Positions 5,417 to 6,442 of a DNA stretch of 6,442 bases are shown in pieces. The translations under genes were made by a program, and so were the position numbers. This DNA comes from Pseudolabrys sp. GTDB taxonomy: Bacteria > Pseudomonadota > Alphaproteobacteria > Rhizobiales > Xanthobacteraceae. How positions within the stretch are numbered: the first letter of the stretch is position 1; every line of letters starts with the position of its first letter. The stretch spans positions 1 to 6,442 of the forward strand of contig JAHCKF010000212.1 of the NCBI GenBank assembly GCA_026125925.1. The letters are read 5' to 3'. The notes beneath the pieces were generated by a model. The model worked only from the letters and a program-made list of their open reading frames with translations, was not told the origin of the DNA and ran no database searches.

Positions 5417-5902
5417 CTATTGGCCGCCTTCCGCGTCCTGCAGGAATCCGAGCAAGAACAGCGCGCGCCGGGCCGTCTCCCTGTTAGCACAGGAGGCCGA
5501 CATCGGGCTCGCCATCGTGCCCTGGTAATAGTCCCAGTAGAAAGCGCAGCTCGCATCGCGGGACGCGATCCACGCGCGCTGCATGTCGCGCAGCTTGGTT
5601 TTCTGCTCATCGTTGAGCTTGTCGCGCAGGCGGCGGAACGTCTCGTTCAGGATGTCGTCCCACACCGCGGTCTCGCGGCTGAAGCAGGCGCTCTGCCCCG
5701 CGGTCGATTGCGCATCCTTTCCGTCGAGGCATGGATCGGCGACGATGCCGATGCAGCTCTCCTCGGCCTTCGGCTTCGACTTGACGCAGCTCTGGATGAC
5801 GACGGAGTCTCGCGCCGAGGGCGCCGGTAACTGCGCCGCGGCCGGTGACGCGCCGATGCAGAACCCCACCAGCGCAACGATGCGAGGCACGGCGAACATC
5901 AT
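5417..5902 (-). CDS. Secreted LprI-like protein with DUF1311 domain (161 aa)
   Basis: A Sec signal peptide is visible: hydrophobic core at about residues 8-18 and a likely cleavage site after Ala-Ala-Ala at 21-23. Cys15 is preceded by Phe, so it does not form a lipobox. The mature part carries a DUF1311 (lysozyme inhibitor LprI-type) domain: SACFSRETAVWD near 71-82, then ILNETFRRL, then DMQRAWIASRDASC near 106-119, and an ETARRA near the end. There are six cysteines in the mature part (39, 50, 58, 73, 119, 138), enough for three disulfides, as expected for the periplasm. M. tuberculosis LprI inhibits lysozyme; most proteins of this domain are uncharacterised, so inhibition here is only a possibility. 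The start is ambiguous: ATG 5902 (chosen, with GGGA 9 nt before it), ATG 5899, or ATG 5917, which would overlap the upstream gene by 16 nt. The stop TGA of the upstream reductase shares one base with ATG 5902. Confidence 0.87.
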   Translation of the reverse strand: MMFAVPRIVALVGFCIGASPAAAQLPAPSARDSVVIQSCVKSKPKAEESCIGIVADPCLDGKDAQSTAGQSACFSRETAVWDDILNETFRRLRDKLNDEQKTKLRDMQRAWIASRDASCAFYWDYYQGTMASPMSASCANRETARRALFLLGFLQDAEGGQ

Positions 5903-6442
5903 CACGGTGTATCCCATTGCGGAGCATGCGGCGGGCTGACCACGCGCATGTTGGTGTCGTTGAGCTTCTTCAACTCCGCCATCTCGCCGGCCGTGAGTTT
6001 GAAATCGAACACGTCGAGATTGGCCTTGAGGTGCTCGCGATTGGACGACCGCGGAATGGCGATCATGCCGCGCTCGACCAGATAACGCAGCGACACCTGC
6101 GCCGCGCTCTTGCCGTGCGCCTTGCCGATGCGCTCCAGCGCCTCGGCACCGGGCACCTTGCCGCGGGCGATCGGCACATAAGCCACCACAGCCATGCCAT
6201 GCCGTTTGCACGCGGCGATCACCTTGTCCTGATTGATGAAGGGATGGACTTCGATCTGGTTGCAGACCAAGGGCTCGCTGGTCGCCTTCCAGGCCTCGTC
6301 GAGCAGCGCGACCGTGAAGTTGGAAACACCTATATGCCGTGTCTTGCCCTCCTTCTTCGCCTTGCACAGCGCGCCGATGGTGTCGGCGATCGGCACCTCG
6401 TTGCTCGGCCAGTGAATCAGCAGCAGATCGACGTAAGGCAAT
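5902..6442 (-). CDS. Aldo/keto reductase, N-terminus outside the window (about 180 residues visible)
   Basis: This is the C-terminal two-thirds of an aldo/keto reductase whose reading frame runs off the right edge. The first codon visible at 6441 is TTG, which lies inside the barrel sequence and is not the start. The catalytic His is visible in LLIHWP (visible residues 7-12), as are GVSNF, NQIEVHP, YVPIARG and the NADPH-binding IPRSS. Asp, Tyr and Lys of the tetrad must lie beyond the edge. The end, RVVSPPHAPQWD, closely resembles the C-terminus of E. coli DkgB (2,5-diketo-D-gluconate reductase B), as I recall it. The neighbouring reductase at 4589-5404 is a paralogue. The stop overlaps the start of the LprI-like gene by one base, which implies translational coupling. 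Confidence 0.95.
   Translation of the reverse strand, partial: LPYVDLLLIHWPSNEVPIADTIGALCKAKKEGKTRHIGVSNFTVALLDEAWKATSEPLVCNQIEVHPFINQDKVIAACKRHGMAVVAYVPIARGKVPGAEALERIGKAHGKSAAQVSLRYLVERGMIAIPRSSNREHLKANLDVFDFKLTAGEMAELKKLNDTNMRVVSPPHAPQWDTP

Noticed and set aside
4796..5830. Long plus-strand open frame (344 codons) opposite the reductase and LprI-like gene
   Set aside because: It spans two well-supported minus-strand genes and their junction. Its translation is Arg/Ala/Asp/Leu-rich with no family motif, which is typical of antisense frames in GC-rich DNA.
5417..6367. The LprI-like frame stays open far upstream (316 codons), suggesting a fusion protein
   Set aside because: The extra ~150 codons lie in another frame of the truncated reductase, lack any motif, and would place the signal peptide in the middle of the protein.

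Overview
The window reads as ordinary chromosomal DNA of a GC-rich alphaproteobacterium, most likely a Hyphomicrobiales member (Bradyrhizobium / Xanthobacteraceae type). That placement rests on base composition, gene families and the protein style of QueC and the DUF599 protein; no marker gene is present, so it is an inference. Coding density is high. I see no mobile element, CRISPR array, tRNA, rRNA, phage gene or defence system.

Left part (1-1300): a small single-domain rhodanese on the minus strand and a DUF599 membrane protein on the plus strand diverge from a ~106-bp region. That region holds a short perfect inverted repeat. The DUF599 gene converges on a small minus-strand gene at 1299, and a perfect 8-bp hairpin there contains both stop codons.

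Middle and right (1299-6442): everything is on the minus strand. In order of transcription, from the right edge leftwards: an aldo/keto reductase cut by the window edge; a secreted LprI-like (DUF1311) protein; a second, paralogous aldo/keto reductase; queC; a VUT-family queuosine-precursor transporter; an RraA/HMG-aldolase-like protein; a DUF218 (ElyC/YdcF/SanA-type) membrane protein; then, after a 165-bp gap, a 60-residue single-helix membrane protein. Gaps among the first seven genes run from a 1-bp overlap to 53 bp, so they probably form one operon whose promoter lies beyond the right edge.

Functionally, the only tight pathway link is QueC (makes preQ0) beside a VUT transporter (family imports preQ0/preQ1 or queuine), both feeding tRNA queuosine. 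The reductases, the envelope proteins (LprI-like, DUF218) and the RraA-like enzyme have no obvious common pathway with it.

The least expected structure is the 165-bp gap at 1482-1646. It holds a sigma70-like promoter match, a small GC hairpin, and a bulged 9-bp stem followed by six T on the minus strand. The stem ends only about 20 bp before the small gene's start codon. This could be a short (~85 nt) small RNA, an attenuator in the leader of the 60-residue protein, or the terminator of the long operon. I found no convincing new multi-gene system.
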